From: Cyanoderma ruficeps
Taxonomy: Eukaryota; Chordata; Aves; Passeriformes; Timaliidae
Assembly: GCA_008694505.1 (NCBI GenBank)
Contig: VZDJ01007749.1
Location: forward strand, 4,120,941 to 4,184,940
DNA: 64,000 bases
Reading direction: 5' to 3'
Shown: piece after piece, positions 24,101 to 30,100 of the stretch
Numbering within the stretch: the stretch's first letter is position 1
Layout: every line of letters begins with the position of its first letter
Position numbers and translations under genes: made by a program
Notes under the pieces: generated by a model
What the model saw: only the letters and a program-made list of their open reading frames with translations
The model's database searches: none
Told to the model about the DNA's origin: nothing

Positions 24101-27100
24101 CCACCAGACCATGTTTTTAATGCAAGCATAACACTGCCAAGTCCACAACTAAACCATGCCCTTAAAGCCACCACTGCTTTTCATAGAATCATGTGCCTCC
24201 TTGAGCAGAGATACAGCTTTCCTGTGCCAGCTGATGTTTCTCTTGACAACAGTGCTAATCTGCCTCAATAAAGCATGTTTCTCAAAGTATGTGGCTGACC
24301 CTAACCAGACATCTACACAGTAAGTTAACCAGAATGCTCATGTAGAACATCAGCAGGTTTCGAAGAGCTCAGATTCTCTCTTTACAAAGCTATTTGCATT
24401 AGTTATCAACAAGATTAGACTTAAAAGTTCTAGTGGTAAGACAGGCACACCTAGGCACAAGAGTCATGCCACTTACATTTCCTCTTGACCTTTATCCACC
24501 TATGGTATATTCAGATAAATAGAGTTGCTGATGGTTCTGCTGGAAACCTCAAAGAGGAGTGTGATTCACATCCCTGTACGTCCTTCAGCTCCCAGACAAA
24601 TGGAACATGGCAGCATAGTACAGATACACCAACACAGCTGTGAACAGTTTGGTAGATGTGCACAGCCAGCTGGCCAGACAAAAACTCAGAAAACATGGAA
24701 TGACACTACCTACAGAACCAGACCTGGCACAGCCACCCTGGTCATCACAGTAATAGCTACTCAGCTTCTGAAGCTGTTCTGACTCACTTGTTGACCAGTT
24801 TCAAACAGGGTTGAAAGATGTCCGCTCGCATCTGATCACATAAGCATGCCCATGGTACATGGGGGAGCCCCTGCCTCCTAGCCTGCCTCCCTGGGCTATC
24901 TCATAAACAGCACAAAATTATCAATTTATGGGACATTAGCTAGTCAGTATGATGCTTTGGCCAGAAAATTCTTTATGATTTGTGTGGAAAAAACTTAGAT
25001 TTCCTTCAATTTTATTGCCATCTCATTACTGCTTCCTTTCCATCATAATATAATTCTGTGAAATTACAAGTTTTTCCTTTAAAGTATTATTAAATCATTT
25101 AAAGTATATAATTTTAAAATAGTTTTTTTTTAAGCCTGGAATAGCAGCTGTAATCTTTGCTAGCAAGAAATACCAGACAATGCAAAAATGCACCCCCCTT
25201 ATACTCTGTGCAGAAACTCTGCCCAGTACTGAAGTGACAGAACAGTAAACAACTATGAAATGCTGTAGGCATTTAAAGCCGCCTGCAGCTTTTTTTCTGA
25301 CACTGGATACATTTTCTTCGTAGATAAGTTAGCAAGGTTGTTTCTGGGTCCACATCTTTTTCCACCACCTGCAAGAAGGGAAAGATATTGATAAACACAA
25401 AATATTTTACAACACAGATAAGTTAGTTGCAAGGGGAAAGTTTGGTATTTCTGCAACTTCTTTTCCAAACCAGGGAGCGAAATCACTGATTATTTCAGCA
25501 ACGTTGGTCATGTATGCAGACACAGCATTTCCTTGAATTTATTGTGTCAGAGCGAAGTATATGCATTACATACATCTGAGTTTTTCAGTCATGGCACACT
25601 GAAGCAAATTTAAAAAAAACTCTTCATCAAAAACAGCAAACAAACTTAGTAGTGAGAAGAGAAAGAACTGTGTTTTATACTTAGATCTTGGGTTCCTGAC
25701 ACATTCCAAATGGTGTCTCATCTTTACTGACCCTGAATAACTGAACTCTGTCCCTTTTTTTACTATTAGAAGAAACAGAAAAAATCAGCAGATAAACAGA
25801 ATGACAGAAAGAGCATCAGTAATAGGTTGTGCGGAGAGAAAAACTCAGCAGTGGAAACTGTAATGTGACAACACAGGTGCAGCAGGATGGACAGCAAGTA
25901 CCAATTCTCTGAAGTTTCTCCTTCTCCCCTTGTAACATTAAATCAACCAGTATTACAATAGTAGCCATCCTAAATGTGGAACTACAAATTTATAAGAAAG
26001 GAGAAAATTTTGCTGCATATTTTGAGACACCTGTATCCTATTAATAAACCACACTATTAGAAGTTATCCATTAGACATAAAATAATCATTAAATGTTATA
26101 CTTTAACCTCTGCCCAGTGGTCAGAAACCAAGGTTGTGCTCTTGCCTCCAAATGGCCACAAGGCTTGTCTTCCCCTTTTTCTGTTATTAATAAAGTGTCA
26201 AGAAACTTTCCCAAGTTTGCTGTGTGCCAGAATATAAACATGATCCTGTTCTTATTTTATGCAAGCCCTAAGTAGAATAGTTACAGTTTATTTAAATTAA
26301 TCACTCCTAGTTTGAAGGGCAAATTGAAACAGGGGTCATTTGTGCAAGTATTTTTTTTACTTTTTTTTTTTCACTGATAAGATATCTTTACAACCTCTGT
26401 TCTTCAGTTTTATGCCTTTGACACGTAACAGGGCTATTCTACAGAGACAAGGTTCATACTTCCTGTTTGACTTCACCTTTTAAGAATTAACCAATAAGAG
26501 TTCACCTTTTAAGAATTAACCAATAAAATTGCTGCTGCAAAACAAAACTGGTCACTTTTTGCACATCTCATTCCCGCACTGAGGATGATATAGAGGAAAA
26601 AAGAGTCCATTCTAATTTAGGAATTGTAGATCATGCAGCACTCATTGCTGCTACTCAGAGCAGAGTGCCTCTGTTCCCTCACGTGCTGGATGCATAGAAA
26701 CAAGTAAAAGGATGCAGTGGCTCTTCCATGACCATCTGGTTACGTCCCTCTGCAGCAGCTTGGATAACAGACATGAGTAGGAAATTCCAAACATCCCTGT
26801 GACTGTGAGTGGACAAATAGCCTTTCAGAGCCACTCCAGGCAAAGAACCTGCCCCAGCAACTCCCACTGTCATGCTGAGTTTCTTCCTCATGTCTGTGCC
26901 AATGGCCATTGCAGAACCTTCCAAAGCAGCTTCCAAGATAGCCAGGCACAGAGAAGGAACTTCAGAACAGTTCAAGACTATTCTGTGCTTATATCAAAGA
27001 AAATGTCTCAAGAGGTTTTCTTGAAAGAGTCCAAGAAGCACTCAGTTATGTACTCAAACCAAGCAAATAAAGTTTGGCCCACTGGCTTCTTTCCAGGAAA

Positions 27101-30100
27101 CAGGAAATACAAGACAGGCCTAGTCCTTCATTTTTCACTTAACCACTCATCTGCATGTACTTTCTGTGATGTCAGAAAGTGTGAAGTCCCAAAGCCAAAG
27201 CTTTGCTCAACCTTATCAGAAAGCGTCTCCCACCATGTTCCAGACAATCCACACCCTTACTCTGTTCTAGCCAACAATTGCTACTTCAGTCACTTCAAAC
27301 TACTCCACTGGAGCCACATATCTGCAATTCTGGCACAGACTAGGGACCTGAGGGAGGTAACGGGTAAGAGCTTGGAGAACTTTCTGGATTAACACAAATC
27401 TCACACATCAGAGATCAAGGAGTCATTTCTCCTCACTTCAGATGGCTGGTGGGAGGATGCTTGCTGAGGAGTCTCTCTTGCTGGGCACAGAGTAAGAATT
27501 TTTTGCTGTTCTTGCCTTTTGCTCATCTTTGTTGATGCTGGTTTGTCCTCCAACATATCATTCCTCCAGTGGTTTGTTGTAATCACCTGCAGTGATTTGT
27601 TCTTAAAATACTTTAAAACCCGCTGGGTGGGAATAACATGTCTTGTCTGATGCCCAGTACAATATGATTCACAGCTCAATGTCACAGGTCATGCTCACCT
27701 CCCCCAGTGTCCTTGTACAGAAAGAAACTGAATTCCATCCATTGCTTTCTGTGGTTGTAGGATCAGAAAACTCAGATACTGCAGTTAAAGAAATATTTCC
27801 TTTTTGGTAAGTTACTGGTATTTAGTGTTTTGTTTTATTTTATTTTTAGGCGTTTTATTTTGTTTTTTTAAATCAAATGTCCTATTGCATGTATATCACA
27901 TTGACAACCACATTTTGACAATTTAAAACTGGATTTTACTGCATTTGGTAGCTTAATTATTAATCAAATGCAGAAAGAAACATTGTTGAAAATGTTAGGA
28001 TGTACAGACAGTCAATGACTCTCAACAAATTTACTCTGTATTGCTGTGTTTGTACTACATGTCTGTTTGCCTGCTGATTCTAGGAATTTTAAATACTCAG
28101 ATCCACCTCAGCAGGGAGCCTAGTCTGCCCCTGCAGTTCTTTGTGCTTTTAAATACCACACAGAGCAGGCTCTGAAGCAGTTCTTTACACCTTTAGAGAG
28201 CATGGACTAGTCGAGAGAAATGTTGAGCTCACTTCCCCATAACTTTATGTACAAAACTTCAATTTCAATATTATTTTTTCTGGCTTCTCTACCTGGCTCT
28301 CACTAATTCAGATAACTTTGCCTTTACAACATAAAGCATCCTATTTAAATTATTATTCCCAGAAAGTTAGAGATTTTTCTGTTTAAGAGAACAGTTGCTC
28401 AACACGGTAAATAGAGGAACAGAAAGAAAGAGAAAACAAACTTTTCTAAGTTGTTAACCAAACAACGTGCTAAGCTTTCCATCAGTTGAGGTCTACAAAT
28501 GAGAAGCAGACACTTTCCTGAAGGACAAGCTCCCATTCAATCACTAATCCCTGGTCACTCAATAAGTTGCAAGAAGAGAAAGTAAAAGGTTTTAACTAGA
28601 CTGCCACACAGCAAGTGAGACCAGTCACATGTTAAGGTCCCCTAGGGACCATGTAAAGGTCCCCTAGGGTATGAATATTAACCACACAATGTAAATTTGC
28701 TATTGGTCATGAGAACATTTTGATCTGCTTTAAACCAGTGCACTGAAAGCTTGTAAGTCACTGTTTCTGTAGAATCCATAGGCTCACAAAGCTCAGAAAA
28801 ATCCTGTATTTTAGCTGGTCCCATCAGCAACCAAAAACCCACAGACTCTGAAGTGGTAAGAGGTCTAATGTGGCTTCCAGCATAGATCCTCCCTTAGCAT
28901 TCAGAATAGAAATAGAAATATTGACTCCAAGTGTTTAAACTAAAATTACATGCTACATATGCATGAGACAGACTTGTCAGCCAAGGAAAAAAAAAATTGC
29001 CACTATTAGCTTTAAATTGATCATGCTGATTTGCATTCTAGTCTAGGCAGACTATTAAGATAACTTTGAGTTAGTTGTGTGCCAAGCTTCAACTGCAGTG
29101 AAGTAAACAAGTGTTTAAAATAAACAGTCCTGAATGTAAAGTATGCTCAGCTGTTCCAAGAAGACTTTTCCTTGACAACAGCGCAGGCTGGGCTAATGCA
29201 AGAGAGAATTTGCTGCAATCCACGTCCCTATCTTACAAACCCCCTCTTATCATGTGGTTTTGTACAGTGACAGAATGTCAGCAGCCCATTTGCAAAGTCA
29301 AGCTGTCATGAATCCACACAGCAGTAACCTTTCCCACTCGCCATGTTACTACAGTGAACCAACTGGAATATTTAGTCAGGGCCCTAGATGGATAGAGCCA
29401 TATCCTAACTTAGAATCATAGAATACATTGACTTGGAAGGGACTCACTAAAACCATCAAAACTCAACTTCTGGGCCTGCACAGGGTACCCCAAGAATCAC
29501 ACCAGGTGCCTGAGAGTGTTGTCCAAATGCTTTCTGAAGTCTATCAGGCTTGATGCTATGACCACTGCCCTGAGGAACCTGTTCCAGTGCCCAACCACCC
29601 CCTGGGTGAAAAACCTTTCCCTAACCTCCCCTGATGGGTGCCGTTTCCTCAGGTCCTGACACTGGCCACCAGAGAGAAGATATTAATGCCTGCCTCTCCA
29701 CTTCCCCTCTTGCTACCTGCTGTTCCAGCAGAACTGCACTTCCAGGCACTTCCCACCACTCCTTCCACCACATAACCTTGCATATGCAGCAATGTCCCAA
29801 CAAACTCCACATACACTGCCACTCAGCAGAGTGCCCCATGAGTCCAATTCTCTCTCTTAAACCTGCGTTTGGTGGGGTTGTAACTTGAGCCACTTCAGCA
29901 ACACACACAAAGAAGAGAATAGAAAAGAAAAAGGCCACTGGAAGCTCTGGGTGGAGCCAAATGAAACCTGCTCCTTAACGCAACTACCTACTCCACGAGG
30001 CAGTGGGAAAGGATGCTGAGAGAGCTTTGACGTTTAAATGAGTTGGTACCATTGGTAACATAAATCATCCCTTGGTGTTTTGGGTTTTTTTAGCCAAGCT

